Shown here: piece after piece, positions 24,671-32,302 of the stretch | Numbering within the stretch: position 1 is the first letter of the stretch | How the letters are laid out: each line of letters opens with the position of its first letter | From: Actinomycetota bacterium | GTDB lineage: Bacteria > Actinomycetota > Thermoleophilia > Solirubrobacterales > Solirubrobacteraceae | Assembly (NCBI GenBank): GCA_005888335.1 | Contig: VAWY01000115.1 | Span: 1-47,184 of the forward strand | Direction: 5' to 3' | Length of the DNA: 47,184 bases | Position numbers and translations under genes: made by a program | The notes under the pieces: model-generated | Told to the model about the DNA's origin: nothing | Database searches by the model: none | The model's input: only the letters and a program-made list of their open reading frames with translations

Positions 24671-25010
24671 ACCGCTCGCCGCCTCGACGCCTGAGCCGCG
24701 CGGCGAGCGCGGGTACCGCCAGCGCCTCGACGTAGCCGAGGGCCGGAACCCAGGCGAGCGCCGCGACGACCAGCGCACCGAGTCCGATGAACGCCGCGGT
24801 GCCGAAGCGCGTGCCGCCGCGGCGGAGCGCGCCGCCGACGATCTGGGCGGCTCCGGCGACGCCGAGCGGACCGCCGACCGCGCCCCCGATTGCCTCGTCC
24901 CATTCGCCGAGCGCGAGCCCGATCAGGATCCCCGCTGCGGCAGCACACAGCATCGCCGCGCCCCCGACACCCAGGCCCGCACAGACCCCGATCCAGTACC
25001 AGTCCCCCAT
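24639..25010 (-). CDS. Small polytopic membrane protein of unknown function
   Basis: 123 residues with about four hydrophobic segments. The middle is glycine-rich: GEWDEAIGGAVGGPLGVAGAA, then RRGGTRFGTAAFIGLGALVV, which suggests tightly packed helices. A basic tail RLRRRGGERYAG follows. The ATG at 25010 is preceded by TACACT 8 nt upstream. Its end overlaps the start of the phosphatase-superfamily gene by 32 nt, so the two are probably an operon with pcm. Function not recognised. Confidence 0.65.
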   Translation of the reverse strand: MGDWYWIGVCAGLGVGGAAMLCAAAAGILIGLALGEWDEAIGGAVGGPLGVAGAAQIVGGALRRGGTRFGTAAFIGLGALVVAALAWVPALGYVEALAVPALAARLRRRGGERYAGLRILARD

Positions 25011-25112
25011 CGCCGGCCAGTGTAGTCGGGAGCGTCGCACGGCCGTTTGGTCGGCCCGTTTGCAGGGAATACGCGAGCTTTCCACTCCCCCGCCCCTCGT
25101 GGAGGTACCGAC

Positions 25113-25409
25113 GTGATCGACGACGCCCGGCCCCTGCTCGTCTTCTTCTTCTCGGAACGCTCCGGCCCCGCGCGACGGATGGACAGCCTGCTCGCGCACC
25201 TCGAGCGCAAGGAGCGGGAGCGGATGCGCCTCCGGCGCGTCGACGTCGACCGGAGGCCTGACCTCGCCGAGCGCTTCCGCATCTCCGAGGTGCCGACCCT
25301 CGCCCTGGTGAAGGACCGCCGGGTCGTCGCCCGCCTCGACGGCCGCGTGTCGAGTCCGCGGATCGAGGCGATGCTCGACCTGCACTTGCCGGCGCTCGAA
25401 GCGGCTTAA
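25113..25409 (+). CDS. Thioredoxin-fold protein lacking both catalytic cysteines
   Basis: 98 residues. PLLVFFFSERSGPARRMDSLLAHL aligns, in outline, with the thioredoxin active-site helix, but CGPC is replaced by SGPA, so it cannot do dithiol chemistry. The rest is conserved: VDVDRRPDLAERFRISEVPTLAL with the cis-proline block VPTL, and a final helix. Such proteins usually act as folding or binding partners. The GTG at 25113 has GGAGG 7 nt upstream. It is a lone plus-strand gene between two minus-strand units. Confidence 0.75.
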   Translation: MIDDARPLLVFFFSERSGPARRMDSLLAHLERKERERMRLRRVDVDRRPDLAERFRISEVPTLALVKDRRVVARLDGRVSSPRIEAMLDLHLPALEAA

Positions 25410-25492
25410 ACGGCCTACGGCCTAACCCGCGCAGACTCCGCGCGCCGTTCCGGCGCGCTCCGCTGCACGCTGGGTGGTCCTCCGACCGCCGC

Positions 25493-26482
25493 TACGACGC
25501 TTCCAGGCGGGCGATCACGCTCAGGGCGAAAGCGGCAGCGCGAGCGCCGTCCACGGATCACGATCTCGCCGTCGCGGACGACGGGGCGCGGGCCGATTCG
25601 GTGGACGCCGAGGATCGCGACCTCCGGGAAGTTCACGAGCGGGGTGACGAAGATGCCGCCGAGCTTGCCCGCGCTCGTTACCGTGAACGTCGAGCCACGC
25701 AGTTCCTCGGGCTTGAGCGTGCCGGCTCGCGCGGCGTCGGCGAGCCGCCGCACCTCCGCCTCGAGCTCCTCGACCGACGCGCTGTCGCAGCCGCGGACGA
25801 CGGGGACGACGAGGCCCTGGTCGGTCTGGACGGCGACCCCGAGGTCGTAGCGGTCGAGGTAGACGATCTCGTCCCCCTCGAGGCGCGCGTTCAGCTCCGG
25901 AAACTCCTGGAGCGAGGCGGCGCAGGCCTTGAGGACGAGCGGGACGAGGCGGTCGAGGTCGACGCCGGTGAAGTCGCACTCCTCGGCGTAGGTGACGGCC
26001 GGCACCTCGCGATGGGCGCGCGTCAAGTGCTCGGCGATCTGGCGGCGGACGCCGCGGAGCGGATCGCGCCGGCCCTCTCCGGCGTCGGCAGGCCCGGCCG
26101 CCCTACGGACGTCCTCCTCCGTCACGCGGCCGCCGGGCCCGGTCGCCTCCACAGCCGCGAGGTCGACCCCGAGCTCCTGCGCGATCCGCCGGACGAGCGG
26201 GGTGGCACGCACCGTCGCGGCCGGTTCAGCCGGCTCGGCTGCGCCGTCTTCCCCGATCACGACGAGCACGGTTCCGACCGGGACGACCTTCCCCTCGGCG
26301 ACGAGGATCCGCGCGATCCGTCCGGCCGCGGGCGAGGGGATCTCGACGGTGGTCTTGTCGGTCTGCACCTCGAGCAGCGGATCGTCCTCGCTGACCTCCT
26401 GTCCCTCGGAGACGAGCCAGCGGGCGACCTCGCCCTCGGTCAGACCTTCACCGAGGTCCGGGAGCTTGAACTCGTACGCCAC
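25493..26482 (-). pseudogene. Dihydrolipoyl acyltransferase (E2), frame broken and catalytic His segment missing
   Basis: GTG start at 26482. The lipoyl domain (FKLPDLGEGLTEGEV, with the lipoyl lysine in TDKTT near residue 43), the E3-binding domain (VRRIAQELGVDLAAVEATG) and most of the acyltransferase domain (TFTVTSAGKLGGIFVTPLVN) are intact. After GEIVIR at about 25560 the frame is lost. The +1 frame resumes with VDGARAAAFALSVIARLEAS and a stop at 25493-25495. The segment that normally carries the catalytic histidine, close to DHRVVDG, is missing, some 13-14 residues. As written the enzyme is inactive. It is the last gene of the E1 alpha operon, and the same +1 change is seen in its neighbour. 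Confidence 0.8.
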
Positions 26483-26484
26483 AG

Positions 26485-27304
26485 TCAGATTCTTATCGCG
26501 TCGTCGCGAAGCACCGCGTGGACACCGCGCACGCCGTTCACGATCTGCGTCACGCGCAGGTCGACGACGACGCTCGCGAGCGCGAGCGCGTCGTGCCGGT
26601 CGAGCCCGAGCTCACGGCCCATCAGCTCGAGCATCCCCTCGAGAGCCGCGTCGGCGGCGAGGTCGAGGCTCGCGTCGAGGCCGAACGTGATCCAGGCATC
26701 CGCGGTGCGCGCGATTGGCAGCTCGAGCGGCAGGTCGTCGCGCAAGCCGAGCGTGAGCTCGACGTGCTCGAGCGGGCACTCGATCCCGACGCCACCGACC
26801 TCCCCGTCGCCCTGGCGAGCGTGGCCGTCGCCGGCCGAGAAGAGGGCGCCGTCGACCGGCACCGGCAGGTAGAGCGTCGATCCGGCGACGAGCTCCTTGC
26901 AGTCGAGGTTGCCGCCCCAGCGGCGCGGCGGGATCGTCGAGTGGATCCCCGCCTCGGGCGGCGGCATCCCGAGCACGCCGAGGAACGGGCTCAGCTCGAC
27001 CCCGCGGCCCGCCGTGTCCCTGCGTCGGCGTGACGCCCCAGGACCCGGGCCGGACCGCGTCGATCCGGACCGCGAGCGTCTGTCCCGCCCGAGCGCCTCG
27101 CACGGCGATCGGCCCGGCGAGCGCGTGGCCGGCGTCCAGCAGCTCCCGCCGCTCGAAGCGCTCGTCGGCGGTCTGCCACCAGCCCGCGTTCGGCGTTGCG
27201 ATGCGCACGGTGTCGCCGGAGTCGATCTCCAAGACGGGCGGAAGGTCGCGCGAGAAGTGCCCGTGCAGCGTGCGCCGCTCGAGGGGAAGGTCGTGCGTCG
27301 CCAT
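26485..27304 (-). pseudogene. Acetamidase/formamidase family protein, frame broken near 27015
   Basis: Starts at ATG 27304. The first frame gives RTLHGHFSRDLPPVLEIDSGDTV, PNAGWWQTADERFERR and RPGSWGVTPTQ. Then the +1 frame continues with DTAGRGVELSPFLGVLGMPPPEAG, IHSTIPPRRWGGNLDCKELVAG and GDGHARQGDGEVGG, the main conserved blocks of the family. Some 15-20 residues seem to be missing between the two parts. The enzyme would release ammonia from small amides. The gene overlaps the HIRAN gene by one base and lies 2 nt before E2. The presence of all other blocks suggests a recent event or an assembly fault. Confidence 0.75.
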
Positions 27305-27720
27305 CAGGATCTCGGCCTGCCGATCCAGGCATCCTTCGGCGCGAGCAGCACGCGGAGCCCGACGCGCCGCCCGTCCTCGCGCCACTCCCAGAGGGACACG
27401 GCCTGGAGCGCCTCGGCGCGGACGCGCCGCGCGACGTCGGCGGGAACGTAGCCGGCCTGGACCCGCCGCTCGAGGTCCCAGATCCCGATCGCGTAGGGGT
27501 CGACCTCGTTGTCCGGCTCGGGCACGAGCGCGACGCGCTTGCCTGGCGCGAAGCCGTCGTCCTGGAGCGCGTCCGCGCGGTACGAGGTCCCCGCGACACG
27601 GACGACGTCGAGCCGCGGATCCTCCCAGCGGACGACCTCGTCGGTGGCCGCGTCGCGGAGCCGGTAGCCCGAGCCCGTCCGCTCGAGCCAGAGCCGGAGC
27701 CGCTCGCCGGCCGGCGGCAT
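27304..27720 (-). CDS. Stand-alone HIRAN-domain protein
   Basis: 138 residues. The C-terminal 95 residues have the HIRAN pattern: VVRVAGTSYRADALQ, FAPGKRVALVPEPDNEVDPYAIGIW and VQAGYVPADVARRV. HIRAN domains bind DNA ends or stalled forks in SNF2 helicases such as HLTF, but stand-alone bacterial versions are poorly known. The N-terminal 40 residues (RLRLWLERTGSGYRLRDAATDEVV) form a separate small unit. One-base overlaps (TGATG) join it to E1 beta upstream and to the acetamidase downstream. Confidence 0.75.
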   Translation of the reverse strand: MPPAGERLRLWLERTGSGYRLRDAATDEVVRWEDPRLDVVRVAGTSYRADALQDDGFAPGKRVALVPEPDNEVDPYAIGIWDLERRVQAGYVPADVARRVRAEALQAVSLWEWREDGRRVGLRVLLAPKDAWIGRPRS

Positions 27721-28694
27721 CAGAACGCGAGCAGCTTGCGGACCGCCGCCGCGACGCGCTCGGCCGAGGGCATGTACGCGTCCTCGATCTGCCAGTACGG
27801 GTAGGGAACGTCGTAGCCGGTTACGCGGAGGACAGGTCCCCGAAGGTCGAGGATCGCTTTCTCGGCGAGCACGGCCGCCACCTCGGCGGCGTACCCACAC
27901 GTCCGCGGCGCCTCCTGCACGACCACGACCCGCCCCGTCTTCGCGGCGGACGCGAGCAGCGCCTCCTCGTCGAGCGGCTTCAGCGTCCTGAGATCGAGCA
28001 CCTCCGCGCTCGCCTCGCCCTCGAGCGCGTCCGCGGCGGCCTCGGCCACGGGCACCATCGCCCCGTAGGCGACGAGCGTGACGTCCTCGCCGGCCCGAGC
28101 GACGCGAGCCTTCCCGAGTGGGGTTACGTGCTCGCCGTCCGGCACCTCGCCCCGCATCGTCCGGTAGTGAAGCTTCGGCTCGAAGACGACGACGGGGTCC
28201 GGGTCGCGGATCGCGGCAGCGAGAAGCCCCTTCGCGTCGGCGGGAGTCGACGGGATCGCGACCTTCACCCCCGGCGTGTGGACGTAGTACGTCTCGGGCG
28301 AGTCGTCATGCAGCTCGGGCGCGCGAACGCCGCCGCCGTACGGCATCCGGATCGTGACCGGGAACTCCATCTTCCCGCCCGTCCGCCAGCGATAGCGACC
28401 GACGTGCGTGATCAGCTGGTCGAGGCACGGGTAGCTGAACGCGTCGTACTGCATCTCGCAGACGGGCCGCCAGCCGGCCATGCAGAGGCCCACGGCGGCG
28501 CCGAGGATGCCGGCCTCGGCGAGCGGCGTGTCGAAGCAGCGGTCGGGCCCGAACCGGTCGCGGAGGCCGGCCGTAGCGCGGAAGACGCCGCCGGCGCGAC
28601 CGACGTCCTCGCCGAGCACCATCACGTTCGGGTCGCGCTCGAGCTCCGTGTGGAGGGCGTCGTTGACGGCCTCGACGAGCGTCAGCGAAGCCAC
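27720..28694 (-). CDS. 2-oxo acid dehydrogenase E1 component, beta subunit
   Basis: 324 residues, the usual length. Forms the thiamine-dependent E1 heterotetramer with the alpha subunit. LTLVEAVNDALHTELERDPNVMVLGEDVGRAGGVF opens the protein, and GDRFG-type FDTPLAEAGILGAAVGLCMAGWRPV, GGVRAPELHDDSPE and LKPLDEEALLASAAKTGRVVVVQEA follow, read in outline. The GTG at 28694 is chosen because AAGGGAGG lies about 8 nt before it and it gives the family length; a TTG 33 nt upstream is open but unsupported. Whether pyruvate or branched-chain 2-oxo acids are used cannot be read. Confidence 0.9.
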   Translation of the reverse strand: MASLTLVEAVNDALHTELERDPNVMVLGEDVGRAGGVFRATAGLRDRFGPDRCFDTPLAEAGILGAAVGLCMAGWRPVCEMQYDAFSYPCLDQLITHVGRYRWRTGGKMEFPVTIRMPYGGGVRAPELHDDSPETYYVHTPGVKVAIPSTPADAKGLLAAAIRDPDPVVVFEPKLHYRTMRGEVPDGEHVTPLGKARVARAGEDVTLVAYGAMVPVAEAAADALEGEASAEVLDLRTLKPLDEEALLASAAKTGRVVVVQEAPRTCGYAAEVAAVLAEKAILDLRGPVLRVTGYDVPYPYWQIEDAYMPSAERVAAAVRKLLAF

Positions 28695-28711
28695 GAGCCG
28701 AACCCTCCCTT

Positions 28712-28752
28712 GTAACTCAACTGACAAGCACGTGGATCGAGGCTTGAGTTAC
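28712..28752. repeat. Inverted 9-mer GTAACTCAA / TTGAGTTAC around the E1 alpha end
   Basis: Perfect 9-base arms at 28712-28720 and 28744-28752, 23 nt apart, straddling the E1 alpha stop. On the minus strand the first arm reads TTGAGTTACAAGGGAGG and provides the Shine-Dalgarno of E1 beta. A close copy, TGAGTTACAAAGGGGG, lies at about 19155-19170. Confidence 0.5.
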
Positions 28753-29828
28753 TTGGCATCTGAGCCCTCCAGGATGGCTCGGAGCTCCGCCAGGTCTGCC
28801 GCGAACGCGGCCGGCGGATCGACGAGGGCGTGCTCGAAGAGGAGCGCCGGGTCCGGCGGAGCCTCGGCCTCGGCCGCGGCGATCCCGGCGCGCATGGCCT
28901 CCGCCGCCTCGGCACGGATCTCCGCCGCCGCAGCGTCATCGAGGAGCCCCAGCCGGCGCAAGTAGCCGTCGAAGCGGCCGACGCACTCGCGCTCCCGCTC
29001 CTGTTCGACCCGCTCGAGGTCGACGTAGGCGCGCGGGTCGTCGGCGGTCGCGTGCGGCGCCGCGCGGTAGTGCACCGCCTCGACGAACGTCGGCCCCTCG
29101 CCCGCACGCGCCCGCGCGACCGCCTCTCGCGTCGCCTCGTAGACGGCGAGCACGTCGAGGCCGTCGACCCGCACGCCGGGAATCCCGTACCCGACCGCCT
29201 TGTCCGCGAGTGTCTCCGCCCGCGTCTGCGCCTCGAGCGGCGTCGAGATCGCCCAATGGTTGTTGTTGCAGAGGAGGACGAGGGGCGCCCCGGTTACCGC
29301 GGCGAAGTTCACGCCTTCGTGGAACGAGCCCTCCGAGGTGGCGCCGTCGCCGAAGTAGACGATCGCGCACGCGCTCTCGCCGCGCAGCTTCTTGCCCCAG
29401 GCGAGGCCGGCCGCGTGCGGGACGTGAGTGCCGATCGGGACGCAGATCGAGGCGACGTTGTAGTCGGCGGGGTTCCACCAACCCGACGGGTGGCCGCGCC
29501 ACCACTGGAGCACCGTCGCCGGCGGCATCCCACGCAGGAGGCCGATCGCCGACTCGCGGTAGCTCGGGAAGATCCAGTCCTCGTCGGCCAGGGCGTGAAC
29601 GGACCCGGCTTGGATGGCCTCGTGGTTCCAGAACATCGCGTAGGTGCCGATGCGCCCCTGGCGGTGGTAGACGACCGAGCGCTCGTCGTAGGTCCGCAGC
29701 AGGACGAGCGAGCGGAAGAGCTCGAGCAGGTCGCTCTCGTCGAGCCCCTCGACCTCTCCGTCGGGCACCGACTCCCCGTCCCCGATCACGCGCCGCAGAT
29801 CTCGCTCGGCGGGAAGAACCTGCGCCAT
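28749..29828 (-). CDS. 2-oxo acid dehydrogenase E1 component, alpha subunit
   Basis: 359 residues. The thiamine-diphosphate motif is GDGATSEGSFHEGVNFAAV with NNN at its end (LLCNNNHWAIST). YRESAIGLLRGMPP, GTHVPHAAGLAWG and the phosphorylation-loop block YRAAPHATADDPRAY are present. The ATG at 29828 is the start. It is the first gene of the five-gene operon E1 alpha, E1 beta, HIRAN, acetamidase, E2; no E3 gene is in the window. The divergent PIG-V-like gene begins 38 nt away. Confidence 0.9.
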   Translation of the reverse strand: MAQVLPAERDLRRVIGDGESVPDGEVEGLDESDLLELFRSLVLLRTYDERSVVYHRQGRIGTYAMFWNHEAIQAGSVHALADEDWIFPSYRESAIGLLRGMPPATVLQWWRGHPSGWWNPADYNVASICVPIGTHVPHAAGLAWGKKLRGESACAIVYFGDGATSEGSFHEGVNFAAVTGAPLVLLCNNNHWAISTPLEAQTRAETLADKAVGYGIPGVRVDGLDVLAVYEATREAVARARAGEGPTFVEAVHYRAAPHATADDPRAYVDLERVEQERERECVGRFDGYLRRLGLLDDAAAAEIRAEAAEAMRAGIAAAEAEAPPDPALLFEHALVDPPAAFAADLAELRAILEGSDAK

Positions 29829-29853
29829 TGCAGCGGCGAGCGTACCTGAGAAG

Positions 29854-29859
29854 TAGCCT
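29854..29859 (+). promoter_or_regulatory. -10-like box (TAGCCT) for leaderless transcription of the PIG-V-like gene
   Basis: TAGCCT, then 7 nt, then ATG 29867. Same spacing as before ubiD, hemB and the LytM-like gene. The box lies in the 38-nt divergent gap with E1 alpha. Confidence 0.45.
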
Positions 29860-29866
29860 CGCGAGG

Positions 29867-31018
29867 ATGCGCGCGTGGCGGTTCGTCCTCCTCGTCTGGG
29901 CCGCCTCGCGGGCCTTCTTCTTCGTGGTCGGCGCGCTCGGGCATGCATACGTCCTGGGGGCCCAGCCCGGCGGCTCCCCGCGCGAGCCCGGCGGCATCCT
30001 CAACTACTGGGCGCACTGGGACGGCGGCTGGTACTGCGCGATCGCCCAGCACGGTTACTTCAACCCGCCCTCGACCTCGTTCTTCCCCCTTTATCCGATC
30101 CTGATCTGGCTCGGGACGCACGTGGCCGGCGGCACCGCGTTCTGGGGGGTCGCGATCTCGACCCTCTCGCTCCTCGCCGCGCTCTTCTTCTGCTACCGGA
30201 TCGCGGAGGACCTCTACGACGCGCGGGTCGCGCGCGCGACGACGCTCGCGCTCGCCTTCTTCCCGTCCGCGTTCTTCCTCAACTCGGTCTACACCGAGTC
30301 GCTCTTCCTCATGCTGACGAGCGGCGCGATCTGGGCGCTTCGCTGCCGCCGGAACCTGCTCCTCGCGGGGGCGTTCGCCTACTTCGCGACCGCAACCCGG
30401 AACGTCGGCGTCTTGCTCGCCGTCCCGCTCGCCTACGAGTGGCTCAGGAACCGGCGCGAGCTCGGCTACGGCAGCCTCGTCGGCCTGTTCGTCGTCCCGG
30501 GCGGACTCGCCGCGTACATGGTCTACCTCTGGAAGGGCCTCGGCGACCCGCTCTATTTCGCGGTCGCGCAGCGTGAGACGTGGGGGCGCGCGCTCACGAA
30601 CCCGCTGAAGACGATCCACAAGGCCTGGACGACCGGGGTCTTCGGGGCGCGCTATGCCTTCCACCCGCACGCGATCTTCGGGAACAACGGCGCGGAGCCG
30701 GCCTTCAAGGCCTCCGACACGTTCAACCTCATCCTGCTCGGGCTGCTCGTGGCGCTGCTCGTGGTCGGGATATCCCGGCTTCCGCCCGACCTCTGGACGT
30801 ACTCGTTCCTCGTGATGCTGGCGCCGTTCCTGACGCCGAGCCCGTACTGGGCCCTGACGAGCTTCAACCGCTACCTGCTCGCGCCGTTCCCGCTCTTCAT
30901 CGTGCTCGGGTGGCTCCTGACGCGTGTGCGCTGGACGCTCGCACCGTGGCTCGCCGCGAGCGCTGCCTTCGGCGTCTACCTCACGCTCCTCTTCACGACC
31001 TGGCGCTGGGTCGCGTAG
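29867..31018 (+). CDS. PIG-V-like polytopic mannosyltransferase
   Basis: 383 residues with about nine or ten membrane helices. LNYWAHWDGGWYCAIAQHGY in the first luminal-type loop holds the DGGWY block of PIG-V/GPI-mannosyltransferase-2-like proteins, and FFPLYPILIWL, FFPSAFFLNSVYTESLFLML, ATRNVGVLLAVPLAYEW follow, all conserved. It probably transfers a sugar from a polyprenyl-phosphate donor on the outer face of the membrane. It stands alone on the plus strand; the region after its stop is the repeat at 31041-31385. Confidence 0.85.
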   Translation: MRAWRFVLLVWAASRAFFFVVGALGHAYVLGAQPGGSPREPGGILNYWAHWDGGWYCAIAQHGYFNPPSTSFFPLYPILIWLGTHVAGGTAFWGVAISTLSLLAALFFCYRIAEDLYDARVARATTLALAFFPSAFFLNSVYTESLFLMLTSGAIWALRCRRNLLLAGAFAYFATATRNVGVLLAVPLAYEWLRNRRELGYGSLVGLFVVPGGLAAYMVYLWKGLGDPLYFAVAQRETWGRALTNPLKTIHKAWTTGVFGARYAFHPHAIFGNNGAEPAFKASDTFNLILLGLLVALLVVGISRLPPDLWTYSFLVMLAPFLTPSPYWALTSFNRYLLAPFPLFIVLGWLLTRVRWTLAPWLAASAAFGVYLTLLFTTWRWVA

Positions 31019-31040
31019 TCGACCTTCCCCCACCGCTCGC

Positions 31041-31385
31041 TCGAGCCATGGCCGCGTAGCCCCTTCGAACCGCGTCCGGGGTCAGACCCCGGAAGTGGCC
31101 CGAGCGGACGGTGGCGCCCCGCCAGGAGCCATTTCGCGGAGGCAGATCCTCACGCGACCGGCCGCATCTCTCCACACCGGGGTCAGACCCCGAAAGAGGC
31201 CCGACCGACGGGTCGAGCCATGTCCGCCTAGGTCCTTCCGGCCGCGTCCGGGGTCAGACCCCGAGAATGGCCCGAACGGACGGTGGCACCCCGCCAGGAG
31301 CCGCTTCGCGGCGGCGGGTCCCCGGCAATTCGAGCCGCAATTCTCCACACCGGGGTCAGACCCCGGACGTGCCCTAGGGACGGCT
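31041..31385. repeat. Tandem duplication of about 172 bp carrying four copies of a GGGGTC-A-GACCCC palindrome
   Basis: Unit 1 is 31041-31212 and unit 2 is 31213-31385. Matching landmarks are TCGAGCCATG at 31041 and 31213, GTCCGGGGTCAGACCCC at 31074 and 31246, CCCCGCCAGGAGCC near 31116 and 31288, and TCTCCACACCGGGGTCAG at 31169 and 31342. The units differ at many single bases and by one indel, so the duplication is not new. No gene is seen in the 378-nt gap 31019-31396. A fifth copy of the palindrome is at 22670-22686. Confidence 0.85.
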
Positions 31386-31396
31386 GGCGTGCCGAG

Positions 31397-32302
31397 TCAG
31401 ACGAGCACGCGGACCGCAGCTCGCTCGCACTCGAAGCTCGCCTGTGTCACGTCGCCGAGATCCTCGCCGTCGACCTGGAGCGGGAGCGGCCGGTCGCAGC
31501 GGATCGCGATCCGGTCGACGTCGTGGAGCACGAGGATCCGCGGGTCGTCCAGCTGGCCGCGGCCCGTCGCGATGTACTTGACGATCCGCGGAACGTCCAC
31601 CGGCCGGATCGACCGCGGCGCGATCAGGTCGAGGCCGCCTTCGAACGTCGCCTCAGGCGCCACGTGCAGTGGAACCGAGCCGACGAACGTGTGCGGGTCC
31701 GTGTTCCCGACGAACGCGAACGCGGCGCGGCCGAGCCCCTCGATCTCGAGCGCCGGCCGGAACCGGCCACGGTTCTCCACGAGGAGGCGCAACACGGTCG
31801 CGACGAACGCGGCGTCGCCCGGGCGGCCCGCGCGCGAGCGATTCGCCTCGATCCGGCGCACGAGCTCGGCGTCGAACCCGATCCCGGCGTTGAAGCCGAA
31901 ACGGCGGCCGTTCGCGCGACCGAGCGAGATCGTCCGCGTGCGGCCGCGCTCGAACGCCTCCGCCAGCTGCTCGGCCGCCTCGACCGGGTCGCGCGGCAGG
32001 CCCAGCGCGCGCGGCATCACGCTCGTCCCGCCGCCGGGGATGCAGCCGAGCGGAGGCGCCTCCGGGCCGAGGCCGTTCAGCGCCTCGTTGAAGCCGCCGT
32101 CGCCGGAGTAGACGAAGATCGCGTCGGCGTACTCGGCTGCCTCGCGCGCGAGCTCGGTCGCGTGGCCCGGCCGCTCGGTCAAGAAGGTCGTCACCTCGGC
32201 GTTGCGCCCGAGCGCGCGTTCGACGAGCGCGATCCGGTGCTCGTCGACCCCGGTCGCGAACGGATTCACGATCAGGACGGCCTGCGCCTGCCGCCGACTC
32301 AC
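31397..32302 (-). CDS. Diacylglycerol kinase family lipid kinase
   Basis: 301 residues. VLIVNPFATGVDE at the N-terminus and VYSGDGGFNEALNGL near residue 67 match the DAGK catalytic domain, with the usual GGDGT reading SGDGG; LGCIPGGGTSVMPRALGLPRDP follows. The C-terminal half has FGFNAGIGFDAELVRRIE and the closing PLPLQVDGEDLGDV. It would phosphorylate a lipid such as diacylglycerol or a sphingoid-like base. The GTG at 32302 overlaps the upstream gene stop by 4 nt (GTGA). Confidence 0.88.
   Translation of the reverse strand: MSRRQAQAVLIVNPFATGVDEHRIALVERALGRNAEVTTFLTERPGHATELAREAAEYADAIFVYSGDGGFNEALNGLGPEAPPLGCIPGGGTSVMPRALGLPRDPVEAAEQLAEAFERGRTRTISLGRANGRRFGFNAGIGFDAELVRRIEANRSRAGRPGDAAFVATVLRLLVENRGRFRPALEIEGLGRAAFAFVGNTDPHTFVGSVPLHVAPEATFEGGLDLIAPRSIRPVDVPRIVKYIATGRGQLDDPRILVLHDVDRIAIRCDRPLPLQVDGEDLGDVTQASFECERAAVRVLV

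Noticed and set aside
31041..31385. CRISPR array
   Set aside because: Only two imperfect 172-bp units with four unevenly spaced palindromes; no regular repeat-spacer pattern and no cas genes.
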